Of a DNA stretch of 64,000 nucleotides, positions 25,665 to 37,138 are shown piece after piece (position 1 is the first letter of the stretch; the number at the start of each line of letters is the position of its first letter). The stretch is taken from positions 1 through 64,000 of the forward strand of contig OENT01000670.1 in assembly GCA_900239685.1 (NCBI GenBank). The letters are read 5' to 3'. The notes beneath the pieces are model-generated. The model was not told the DNA's origin and did not search any database. It saw only the letters and a list, made by a program, of their open reading frames with translations. The stretch comes from Rotaria macrura (Eukaryota; Rotifera; Eurotatoria; Philodinida; Philodinidae). The position numbers were made by a program, and so were the translations under genes.

Positions 25665-28600
25665 TTATTTACTTCCACTTGGCTTCATATTAGTACCAAC
25701 ATTTTGAAATAAAGAAAATCTATTTAAAACAAAAATGAAATTGCTTAAGGGTTCACTTGTTTTTCTCTCATCTAAACATCACTTACGCTTCAAAATCGAG
25801 CTTTTGTTTTGATATGCCACTTAATGCAAATTCTTCACTAACAATAGGTACACCTTTTTTACACAAGTCTTCATATTCACTTTTATGCACTTGTGCAACA
25901 ATACAAACTAAATCTTTTCCTGGTTTATTTGCATTGATTTTATCGATGAATTTTCCACCAGCTGCTTCAATTATGTCTTTTAAATCGTCGTATGGTGGCG
26001 ACGTATCTTTCGTACAGAATATTTTGTAATTCTCAAATATTGGATGTTGCTTAGCTAAACGAACACTTTCACGTAATTGAAAACCATAGCGTGTTTCAGC
26101 ATTGGTATCTTCCAAATAATATTTTTCATAGGGTATATAACGATTTTCTTTAATCATTGCTTCAATCCACGTTGGCGATAATATATGAGCACCACGTGCA
26201 AGACACATGAAGAATTTTTTTGTACGTCTTATACGGTCAACAACTAATGCATCGACTTGACATGATTCATCCATGATTTCAAAACCTAATTTACGTAATG
26301 TATCTAGATGACTTTGATCGAAATTCTAGAGGAAATAATTGATTTAAAAATAAATTTAAAAAAATAAATACATTGAAAGAAATTCTTACTAAATGACTAC
26401 TAAGAGCTATTCGAACAGGTCGATCATGTGCTGAAGCTTCTTGTTCCGGTTGTTGTTGTTCAGCGGTTGTAACTAATTTTGTTGATTTTCGACCACGTTT
26501 TGGTGTTACAGGATCAACAGGAGGTGTTGGATCAGTAGTTACAGCTTGTTTACGGCGAGTATTGGTTGTTGGTGTAGGAGGTGTTGGCGTTGGTGCTGTT
26601 GTTGTTGTTGTCGTTGAACGACTAGAAAGAAGTATAGAGAAAACAATTAATGTTTTGAAAAGTACGAACACAACATGCGTAACGGGAATTTTGACAAACA
26701 GCAATTTTCGACTGAATTTTATAAAATATTGAACTCTGTCATTATTTCTTTAGGAAATAAACCGTAAGAGAAAAATCTATGGAATGATCAGTTAACACAT
26801 ATGTTACGGTAATATTTTCGGGTCGAGGAAAATTGCTTGATGCGAAAGAACATCGAGAACTTAACAATAAAATAACTGAACCATTTTCACAAAAGTTTTC
26901 AGTTCTTCAAAATTCTATTTTAGTACCGTATGCTAAATTTCTTACAAGAAATTCTCTTTTGGTTAGCTGAATAATTGTCTATAGATCATGGTTAATGATA
27001 TAGGTCTTCTTGCAATCCCTTTATTCCCACACTCAAAGTCGCATCAGAGTCCAAAACGAATAAGAAAATTTCGATTAGATCCAGCTTTGAAAATTTCATA
27101 TTCGAGAGCAAAATTATTTGAACATCTCCATTTATATTTGATTTAATTCGATTCAGACGTATCGAATCTAATTCTACTACGATGCGATTTAATTTAAGTT
27201 TTTGATTTACACTACTATAGCTGATGAGTCCGGGAAGAAACTTTTGTTTTGCCATCATAAATTTTACGACTTTTATCCGCGCATATCATTATGATCGACA
27301 ATAAGTTTGCTATAAAAAGAATCCATGCTTGATAATATTCCACAGCCTGAAATTTTGGATGAATTTTCATCGAATGATTTGACTTTTCTGCATAGACAAA
27401 CAGAGCATACTAGACTATAGTGTCGTCCTATTCTTAATCACAAAAAAAAGATCTCGATGAGATTAATGATCTAAAAACAATTGTCATCTATTAATGGATT
27501 TTCAGCTAATTTTGATCTAATTATGTTTTTCTAAATCATTATTCCTCAAGATCGTTTCAACTATTGTATAGGAAATATTAACAAGGATTAAAAAGAGATT
27601 CACAAATCAATTTATCGAATAATGAAGACTTCTATGATCGTTCAGTGACTGAATGAAATCAAAGTTTTAAGCTCAAGTTTTTTTAAGTTCCAGATAAGAA
27701 AAAAAACCATAGTATACAATAAGTAGTTCACATTTATCCCTTATAATGGATACAAACAGTAAAGTAAACATACGTTCGTTTTGTAGTAGTCGTCGCAACT
27801 GGTGTTGTACTCTTACGCTTTCGTCCCACAACTTTAGTGAGTACAGGTTCTTCATTTTCCCCACCAGTATCCATTTGTTCGTAAACATCGGTACTGTCTT
27901 TTTGTTTTTTCGCTTTTTCATCTGGACTTTGGGACGTATCGATTGGTTGTTGCCGAAGACTAATACGTTTTTGTGATACTGCTGAACTACTACGTCCACC
28001 ACGAGTTGATCGACGACCTGTTGTTATTACTGCTGCTGCTGCTGCAGTTGTTGTTGTTGGCGCTACTGCTACTGCTGCTGGTGGTGGCGGCGGCGTCGGT
28101 GTAACCAAATTTTTAGCTTGTTTTTCAAGATCATCTAAATCAACATAATCATCAGTATATGGAAATGAACGATTTCGACCACTTGAAGCACGAGCTTTAA
28201 TACGAGCTGTTTGAAAGGGAAAAGAAACGTGAGACAAAATAATTCCTATCTACAGATTAGCTTACCAGAAACTCGAATGTTCGAATTAGCATTTGTTTGA
28301 ATAGTTGATGGGGTTTCATCAGGTGTCGTTGGTTGAGTATCATTGATTTTTTTGGGTGATTCTTCTGCTTCAGTCGTTACTGTTTCTTCTAATGTTGTAT
28401 TATTAACTTCAGTATCGATTGTTGGCGGTACAATAGCATGACGACGTGTACCATGTATACGTGTACTGACAACACGAGCTCGTGCTGCAGCACCACCACG
28501 ACGGCCTCGTGCACGTCGAGCATTTCGCCGAGGAATGCCACGTTGACTACGACCTGATACGGCTTCAGATTCTTCAGTTGTTTCATCTTCACCTTCTTGT

Positions 28601-31600
28601 TCTTCGGCTTCTCCTTCATCGTCTTCATTCTGTTTTTTAGTTGTATCAATTGTTGAAGATTGAACGTCTTCGGTAGCAACATTAGCTATAGAACGAGAAC
28701 GAGAACATAACATAGATGAAATATGTACTCGGTAACAAATGAATAAGTTTTTCTTGCTAAGAAACTTACGAATATCTTGTGTGGTTTTTTCTTCTGACTC
28801 AGTGGAAGTTGTTTCTTGAGTTACTTCTGTTGTTGTTTCTTGCTCCTGCTAGTATGAAAATGATATTTATGTAAATATATATAAATATTTATACTATCTT
28901 CTTTTCTCTTACATTTGTTGTTGGTTGATCTTTAGTATCAATTTCATTTATTGGCATGACATCTTCATTGACGATTGCTACCGTTTCTACTTCTTTTTCT
29001 TCTTGTTCACTCGCTAATGTTGTTTCTGATTTATGTTCTACCATCTTCGCTATTGGTTCATCAGTATTTGTTCTTGACGTGAGTTCTATGAATAGTAGCA
29101 AATGTTTCTTTAGAACCATTCTCTTATAATAATAATGAAGAAGCCTCCTATCGATTGTCTATAACTGAAAAATCGATTTAACTTCTTCTATAATGACTAG
29201 ACTGACTATTGACGTCAAGTTTTCAACATCTGCAGAATTGATTCAAACTGACTTCTTCCGAACAAAAATAAATTCAAATTATTCGAACAAAATGATTACA
29301 ACGAGGTGGATACAATTGTACACAATTGAGGATTTTATTTTCCGGAAAACTTGTGGTCAGCTTGAATAAAGGAAATATAGGTTTGTTTCAATTAGAAAGA
29401 ACTCTATTTCGTTCAAGGATTGATCATTGAATTTAGGAGACTATAACATCCGTGCAAATTTTCTTGTGATTCTTCTATATTTCGATTGATTGAATCTTGT
29501 TACTGATGAACAATATCCTTCTGTTGGAACTAGTAGTGGTTAGATACAGAAACTATAATAATCATTGTTAAGTTAAGTATATATAAATATATATATACAT
29601 ATGCCATTAATGAACAGACGTAGAAAAGAACGATTTGATACTTCTCAAATAACAATCACAACAATTATGGAGTATGTATTTAACTAGAATGGACTATCAG
29701 AACGTATTGCGAAATGTTACAACAGCATGGTTATACTGTTTGATGTAACATCGTGATGATTCTTTTCATGTTAATAACCAACAAGATCTAACATAAACTG
29801 ACTTTCACATTTTTAACAAAAACGACACGTCAAACTATGTTCTAATATCTGATCAGTATTGTGTGATAATCCTTCCTGAGATCATTGCTTTAATTATTTC
29901 TAGTTCTACGATTATTGAAACACGTGTGATGTTGTTTAATTGATTTTGTTTCTGTCTTTCTTGAATCAACTATACCTGTTTGATTCGTTTCCATTTGTTC
30001 AATTTCAGCAGATTCGGCAACACGATTTGCATTAATAGTAACTTCAACTTGTTGTTTAGATGCTGTATCATCGTTATTACTTTCAGCATTTTCAAGTTGT
30101 TCAACCAATTTTGATATAGGAACTACTTCACATGTTTCAGATGCTGGTCTTGGTGATGAATCATCAATTTGTTCATCAAGATTATATTGTTGTGTATCAT
30201 TGCATAGAGCAGGCGTAGATGAATCATTTGATTGTTGCGCATCATCCGATAAATTTTCTTTCGGCGAATGTTCCTTTTCCTCTTTTTCATTTGTTGTTGT
30301 CTCAGTAATATCGTCGTTTGTTGACTGAATATTATTTGTTGATGTCTCCACTATAGGTTCATCTGCTTCAGTGAGAATCGGTGTTGTTGTTGCACTAGTT
30401 TCTTCATTAGTTGTTTGAAGATCATAAGCTTGTGTTTCCATCGGTATATTTTCATTTTCAGTAGTATTGATTGTTGCACTAGTGTCTTCAGCTGTCGCTT
30501 GAAGATCATAAGCCTGTGTTTCCGTGGTGGGATTTTCACTTTCATTAACATGTGTTGCTTCTTCTTCAGTTTTCGATTGAGGATTATAACCACGTGTTTC
30601 TATTTGGAGATCTTCGTTTTCAGCGAGAATTGTCGTTGTAGTCGTTGTCGTTGTAGTAGTAATGGTTGTAGTTTCTTCTTCAGTTGGTTGAAGATGATAA
30701 ACTTGTGTTTCGGTTTGAGGAGTCTCTTCACTTGTTGGTTGAAGCTCATAATCTTGCGTTTCTGTTTGAACTTTTTCAGTTTCAGTAAGAATTGTTATTG
30801 TTGTTTCTTCCTCATCTGGTTGAAGATCATAACCTTGTGTTTCCATCGGTAGATCGTCATTGTCCGAAACAGTTGTTTTCGTTGTCGTCGTCGTTGTTGT
30901 TGTAGTAATTTTTTCAATCATTTTATCACCTTCAATATGAACTTGATGAAATTCTTCACGTTTGCTTTCAATAACATCAGTTACGATGTGTTCATTTTCA
31001 ATCACTAATGACTTGTTTTCATTTGGTAATTGTTCAGCTGGAGAAACAACGGCATCAGTTGGTTGAAGTGTATATGCTTGAGTTTTATCTATTTCAATTT
31101 CCGTTGTTGTTTCAACAATTATTTTCTTATTATCATCTTCGATAATTAGTTCTGTTTGTGATGATGAAATAATTTCTATTTGATCATTATTATTTATTTG
31201 TGTGGATTCCATAACTAATGGCATAGTTGCTGGTAATGTTGTTGCACCAATAACTAAACTATTATCATCATCATTTACGTTGTTTAACATCGACGAGACT
31301 GTTGATGAAATAAATGATGAAGATTCATTTGAACCATTTGGTTTTAATACTTCATCGTCGGAATCTAATGACGAAAAGATATCGATAAATGAAAGTAAAA
31401 ATGAAAAGCACTACACTGATTTATACTTTTTATACTTGTTCGATTGGGACCTAGAAGATAGAAAAAAAACCGAATGATTATCGTTAGGTTTCTTTCTTTG
31501 CATTAGTTTCGATATTTACCATTGGCATTGTTAGAATTTCCATTCCAGATTTTCATTGGTTGTGTTGGCTCCTGATCATCATATGAATCAGTGATTGTTT

Positions 31601-32640
31601 GGGTTGATGCTATTAAAAAAAATTAAAATTAAATAAATATTTAAACTTGAAACTAAAATCTTCTTACGAATCACATCAATATTCGTTTCTGCAACGACCT
31701 AAAAGTACAGAAAAGACTTATAAATATAAAAGGTTCATTTGAAAACACCAATCGATTTTCAAACTCAACTAATCAATCATTACAGAGACACACACAAACA
31801 CGCAGTCATACCGGCAAAGGTAAATCATCATCTTCTGATGTCCATGCAGAATCCTCTTCAACTAAGGTATTCACAGGTGGTGTATAAGTTTCGTATGTTG
31901 GTTCGACAAGTGTCTTCAATAGGTTTGATAAAATTGACTCTGAACGTAAAAACTCGACAGAGAATATCAATACTTACACTTTTATTCGTTTGTATTTCCT
32001 TTTGTTCTTGAAATAGACACATAATATCACCTAGTTTGATTTCATCGCCATCATGTAATGCATAGCAAACATTTGGTTGAAGTTGAATCTAACGAGTAAA
32101 AAAAACAAATGAATGAAAATTTCAACTGCAGACTAATGTAAGCATTTCATTTTCTACCTTATTGTGGAACGTTTTATTACTACTACCGAGATCGGTAATA
32201 AAATATTGCCCATTAGTATTCGTTATTTTAGCATGTTGTTTTGAAAGTGACTGAACGATAAAAAAAAACAATTAAATTTTATTAAGTGAGAAAACGCCAA
32301 AAGAAAAATCATACGGGAGCAGATATAACTAAATCCGATGGATTTGCTCGGCCAATTATTGTTTCTTCTGATAATAAATCGAAACACAAGAGAATGTATC
32401 AACTTCGTGATAATGGAAAAAGAATCAATTTATACGTACTTCCAATTTGATATGTATTCGAATCAGTACCACTGATAATCTTTAGTGACGCTTCCTTATA
32501 AAGTTAAAGAAAGAAGATTTTTTACTTCGAATATTTGTTTTGTTGAAGGACAAAACTAGACTCACTGATTCAATCGCTGATGAATTTTGTAAAAGACTTT
32601 CATCACCCGTTATTATCTGTGTATTATCAAGATCTGTCAT
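25665..32640 (-). CDS. MDC1: MDC1-like DNA-damage checkpoint mediator
   Basis: The 16 exons are 32640-32566, 32494-32440, 32367-32315, 32250-32158, 32088-31978, 31913-31812, 31698-31668, 31609-31520, 31364-29976, 29085-28913, 28848-28770, 28685-28266, 28206-27774, 26621-26390, 26325-25787 and 25719-25665. They give 1309 residues. An amino-terminal FHA domain (about 25-125) keeps the GR (49-50), SxxH (64-67) and Asn86 motifs that read phosphothreonine. Then comes a long Thr/Glu-rich region with seven TQ-x-Tyr motifs, an Arg-rich patch (RRNARRARGRRGG) and low-complexity Thr/Pro/Ala stretches. The protein ends in tandem BRCT domains (about 1104-1290) including DRIRRTKKF (1142-1150), which aligns with the gamma-H2AX-binding BRCT of vertebrate MDC1. 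The domain order is that of MDC1, the nuclear scaffold that links phosphorylated H2AX, ATM and RNF8 at double-strand breaks. At BRCT1, Ser-Ser replaces the usual Thr-Gly. Introns of 890 and 1152 bases (29086-29975, 26622-27773) hold no gene. Confidence 0.88.
30184..31083 (-). repeat. TQ-x-Tyr motif array in the MDC1-like protein
   Basis: Within the large ninth exon the protein repeats a unit of the form ETQxYxLQ followed by Pro/Thr and acidic residues. By eye there are seven intact TQxY motifs (TQAY, TQGY, TQDY, TQVY, TQAY, TQAY, TQQY) and one decayed TRGY. Runs of eight or more threonines encoded by ACA/ACT codons separate some units. TQ is the ATM-type kinase site. In vertebrate MDC1, phosphorylated TQxF motifs bind the RNF8 FHA domain, which accepts Phe or Tyr at position +3. 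Confidence 0.85.
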
Positions 32641-33558
32641 TTCGTTTTGATTTTCAACAACTATACGCGAATATTCTTGATATAAATGAATAGAATATCT
32701 GTATTTTCCTAATCTTTGTTTAATCTCACTAGTGACATCTATTCTTTGTCTATTGTCAAAGTCTTTTCAAATATTTTTATTAATTTATAAATAGAAAAAA
32801 ATGTTAAAAAAACATTATAAACATATACAATATCATAGTTATTAATTAAATTTAGTTAGTTATAAAACAGTACTGATAGTTAGAGGCATCTATAATTGCA
32901 CTTATTTCATGAGAATATAGTTTTCCGTTCTTTTTTTCTTCTTTCGTTCATGGAAAGAAAGGGCATTGAGTCTCATTAAATTAGAGAGAATGCCGAATCA
33001 TATCATATGACTCTTTTTTTTCTCTTCTTGTCAGGCAGTCGTGCATTTCGACATAACTGATGGGGAAAATTTTGCATACATATAAATATATAACCATTTA
33101 TAGAATATCGTTTTCCCCCGAACGATAGATAGATCATTTTATCATAGTAGCTCTTGATATCTTTTTCTCTTTTTTTTTGAATTGCGCAAATTACAATTCA
33201 CATTTTATTTTATAGTAAAATATATAAATATTGACTTATACTGATAAACTACTACACCTCTTCATCTGGAGAAAAAATATTTTTCATCTAATATCTTGTC
33301 TATCACCGGTTTGAAGAGCGATCACCTGACTATTTGCCCGTGGGTTAATCTCTATTTTTCTCTCATTCTATGTTTTCTGGTGCGTTCTTTTAACAGACTA
33401 TAGAAGCATATATAAAGGTCGAGCCCGTTTGAGAATAATATTATTAAAACACATTATTCATTTAGATTCTTTTTTTTTCACGAGAAAGTCTATTTCAACG
33501 TAAAGTATAGACGTGGCGATTCTTATTCTTACTGAAAATATCTCATTAACTGCCGAAC
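32641..33558. promoter_or_regulatory. Divergent intergenic region between MDC1-like and polyamine oxidase genes
   Basis: The two start codons face away from each other across 918 bases with no coding signal. Transcription initiation for both genes must lie here unless far-upstream untranslated exons exist. A good TATA-type box for the plus-strand gene lies at 33409-33418. No comparable element was clear for the MDC1 side. Confidence 0.5.
33409..33418 (+). promoter_or_regulatory. TATA-type box upstream of polyamine oxidase
   Basis: TATATAAAGG sits 141 bases before the ATG at 33559, immediately followed by a locally GC-richer stretch. Position and sequence fit a core promoter. There is no direct evidence of the transcription start. 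Confidence 0.45.
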
Positions 33559-35948
33559 ATGTCAACAGTCGATCCAAATCTAGTAATCTATGCTAACATT
33601 ACATTATTTTTTGACTACTAGTTTATTTTATCTTGCGTAGATTACTCAATATCATCAAACAATAATTATTGGTTGTGGTGTAGCCGGTCTATCGGCCGCC
33701 AATCAATTACACAACTCTGGTTGTGAATCTGTTTTAATTCTTGAAGGTTCAAAACGTATCGGTGGTCGCATCCTCACCGAATACTTGGATGATGATTCGT
33801 CAAAACCACTTGAAATGGGTGCATGTTGGATGCATGGTTTACAAGGCAATCCTGTGTATGAATTAGCTGTACGTGAAAAATTTGCACAACACACAGGTAC
33901 AATACTCAATTTTGATATTGGTACATGTGTTGATGAAAATGGTCAACAAATTTCGGGTGAATTACATAATGAAGTTGATCAATTTTTTGAAAGCTTACTA
34001 CAAGATACCAGAGATGTATTTGAATTTCATGAACAAAGCAACACACAACTATCATCTATAAGTATACATAAAGTATTTCTGGAAAAATTTGCCAATTTTT
34101 TTAATTCAAACGGAAGTGATAGTGTAACGCGTTCATTAAAACTCAAATTACTTCAACGAAGGTATGAAATTTTGACGCAAACTCATAAGCACATAAAACA
34201 AATGATGAACAATGTGTTTTCATATTTTTTTTTGTTCTATTTTCGTATAGATTTGATCAAGAAACAGGTGAATGTGGTTGTCAATCCATGGAACAAGTAT
34301 CCTATTCGGAATTTGGTTCATATCAACGACCAAAAGGTCCCGACATGGAATTTCCATCGGGTTATTCAACATTAATTCGTTATTTATGTTCACAAATACC
34401 AGAGAACTGGATCGAATTCGAACAATTCGTTGAAAATATACTATGGGATACAGATGATCGTGTGAAAATTACTTGTACGAATGGAAGAATTTATGAATGT
34501 GATCATGTTGTATGTACGATTCCATTGGCTGTTATGAAATGGAGTTATAAATCATTATTTAGTCCAGCATTACCCGGTAAAAGAAAATTATTTTCAGCGA
34601 CAAAACAAAATACGATAATTTGCAAATGACTTTCCTTCTCATTTCAGCATGGAAACTTGAAGCAATCCAAAAAATGGATATGGGTACCGTAGATAAAATC
34701 TATTTGTTCTATGATAAAATCGATTTCTTTGATGGAGATTCATTGGCTATTGTTTATGATCGTCAACATGATACGTTAGATATAAAGAGAGAATGGTACA
34801 AGAAAATATTTCTATTTCAAAAGGTCTATGATAATGTTTTATTATGTTGGATAACGGGTGATGAAGCTATTTTCTGTGAACAATTGAATGAAAAATATAT
34901 TGGTGATGTTTTAACAAATCTCTTTCGAAAATCGTTAAAAGATAATGATATACCAACGCCGACAAAAGTTATTCGGTAAGATAAAATAATCTTCAGCTTT
35001 GTCTCATTCGATTCCATTTATTTATTCGTATTTTCATCATTTAACAATTCTAATTTATAACTCTAATCATTGATTAGTCTAAATGCAGAAATGTTCACAT
35101 AGAGTTCATTAAGAAATTCGTGTTAAGCTCGTTTCTGTTGTATTCTTACCGATAATTGAATACAAGCACGATTTCTTTCATAATAGTTATAAATTATAAA
35201 ATCATGAGATTTGAAATGAACATTTTAGTTGAATTTATTTTTGATTCTTTGTTTTTTCTACAGAACTCAATGGTTTTCGAATCCATGTGCAAAAGGTTCA
35301 TACTCGTATGTACCTGTTGGTGCGTCATCATTTCAACATATTCGAGATTTGGCTGAACCTTTGAAAGTTCGGAAAAAAGTACGTTACTTTGCTACTTGAG
35401 AACGAGTCAATTTCATGAACAACCATAGTACTGATATATGTTTTTATACTTAAAGTCCTTTTAGTAGTCTCTCAGAAGGGCAGAACCCGATTCATGGACA
35501 ACACACGTTGACACAAAGCGCAGGTAGACGATTTCTTGGGATGATAAATATATATATGTCTATATATCCCTACTTACCTGAGAATTGTTGAATACGCTTG
35601 TTCGTCGGTTTTGCTGTTGTTTATTTATCTAGGCTCTGCTCGAATGATGACGATGAAGAAGATAAATAGGTTTGAAAATTGTTCTTTTCTTCTCTACTAA
35701 TATTAAACTCTCATGAAAATTTTTCTTTCCTAAAATTAACATCTCATTTTTAGCCACGAGTACTATTTGCCGGTGAACATACCCATACTCGTTACTATTC
35801 AACAGTCACTGGTGCATATATAACCGGTCGAGAACAAGCATTACAAGTTGCACAACAGTTGAATGCTAACAACGATACGGAAACATTAGCAAAAGCTAAT
35901 ACTGATGATTTCACTAAAATTCAATGGAAACGTGATGAACCACCCTGA
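33559..35948 (+). CDS. Polyamine oxidase (spermine oxidase/PAOX family flavoprotein)
   Basis: The six exons are 33559-33582, 33641-34161, 34251-34576, 34648-34975, 35264-35378 and 35754-35948, giving 502 residues. Key features are the FAD dinucleotide-binding motif GCGVAG at 19-24, EGSKRIGGR at 43-51, the substrate-site motif GACWMHG at 68-74 with His73, the SYVPVGAS segment and the carboxy-terminal FAD motif LFAGEHT near 442-448. This is the amine-oxidase fold that oxidises spermine, spermidine or their acetyl forms with release of hydrogen peroxide. There is no peroxisomal tripeptide at the carboxy end (it ends DEPP), which argues for a cytosolic or nuclear spermine-oxidase-like enzyme. The substrate cannot be fixed from sequence alone. 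The first exon holds only eight codons. Introns 4 and 5 are 288 and 375 bases; the rest are 58-89. Confidence 0.92.
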
Positions 35949-36300
35949 CAAACTCCCGTATCAAGTTGTCATCGAGAGTCGATGACGACTACACATGACG
36001 GTACTGGTCAAGCACCCACCGATTCAATGATGGAACAAGATGTTGTCTCAAAACCTAACTGTGGTTTGACAAAAATAATCTTTTCGTCTATTACGGAAGT
36101 GGGTTACCAGACCGTTCTCTACGTCAAGGAAATTGCGATGAATTTATTGGTATAAGTACTTTCGAATTTTTTTTCTCATATTAACACTATAATAATCCAG
36201 TGTTACACACATATCTATTTTCGTCTTTGAAACATACTAATCTTATCGCTACTTAATCAAACAGGTGTATGTTGTGTTTTTCTTCTCAACACATTTATTC

Positions 36301-36306
36301 AATAAA
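36301..36306 (+). terminator. Candidate polyadenylation signal of polyamine oxidase
   Basis: AATAAA lies 353 bases after the stop codon at 35948. The opposing minus-strand gene has its own AATAAA at 36393-36388, so the two transcripts would end close together in convergent orientation. Confidence 0.45.
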
Positions 36307-36387
36307 ACTAATCATCTCGTCTAGAAACTAGATCGGTTCCGAATTCTTATTTCCAAAAAAAAACCTTCATCGTAATGTACAAAATAA

Positions 36388-36393
36388 TTTATT
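36388..36393 (-). terminator. Candidate polyadenylation signal of the INCENP-like gene
   Basis: AATAAA on the minus strand about 40 bases past the stop codon at 36432. It faces the polyamine oxidase 3' end. Confidence 0.45.
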
Positions 36394-36431
36394 TTTAAAT
36401 TATTTAAAATAACGCAACAAAAGAGAAAAAA

Positions 36432-37138
36432 TTATACAAAGTTCGGTGGAAGCATAAAAAAAGATAAATTCGAAGGAGCTTCAGTGTCGTAGAATTCGAT
36501 TGATCGAACCATTTCATGTGCAATATCCATGTGAATGGAACCGAAGATATCTTCTGGATTTTTATCATTAAAATAAATTTGATTTATTATTGCTAGTTGA
36601 AGCTGACTTTCTGAATACAAAACATAATGATTTTCTACGTTCTCACTGAATCGTAACAACAACATACTTCTTGCCCAATTCGGGATTTTTTTCGATCTTC
36701 GACGTGATAGAGCCATATGAGTATCATCAAGCTCATCATCATGAAAAATGGTCATATCGTAATTATTTGTTGAATTTGTTTTATTGCTATATTCTGCACT
36801 TGGATTTATTTCACGGACAATGTTTGATCTGCACAAGTAGATAAACAAATATATATGTAAAGTGTAAAGAGCATCGGCATACCCTTTAATGCGTTGAAAT
36901 CGACTAGTCGGGTGCAGATTACTATCGGTGTTGTTATGGATTGGTGTTTGTGATTGAAGAAAAGAGCATGTTTTCTTGAAGAGCTGACGACGAAGCTTAG
37001 ATTTGATTGAAGGGTTCGAGTGTTTTGTTTTTGCCACAATTGATGTATTGCACGAACGCACGCACTAGAACATAGATATGAGAATATTTAGATGAAAACT
37101 TCATTCTTATTTACTTTGACAGGATTGCAAAAAGCCAT
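36432..37138 (-). CDS. Short INCENP-like protein with Aurora-binding IN-box
   Basis: Four exons, 37138-37115, 37064-36883, 36828-36668 and 36610-36432, join in phase to 181 residues. Splicing the 57-base intron at 36611-36667 makes a continuous IN-box at about 117-150: IPNWARKSQL, AIINQIYF, then EDIFGSI. This matches the INCENP carboxy-terminal pattern IPSWANG, QAIIHQYY, ELFGTI, which wraps and activates Aurora B in the chromosomal passenger complex. The rest is unlike typical INCENP. The protein is far shorter than the usual several hundred residues, no coiled coil is visible, and after the IN-box there is no Thr-Ser-Ser motif, the Aurora phosphorylation site. The amino half is basic and carries LRRQLFKKTCSFL. 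The ATG at 37138 has no in-frame stop just upstream, so further 5' exons remain possible, but no coding-like exon was found up to 39.3 kb. Confidence 0.7.

Noticed and set aside
26992..27258. 88-codon minus-strand frame in the MDC1 intron
   Set aside because: Adding it to the gene would break the phase-2 join between exons 13 and 14, which is clean without it. No homology recognised.
27673..28002. Minus-strand and plus-strand frames overlapping MDC1 exon 13
   Set aside because: Shadows of the real exon in other frames. The frame that continues the MDC1 protein across both splice sites is the true one.
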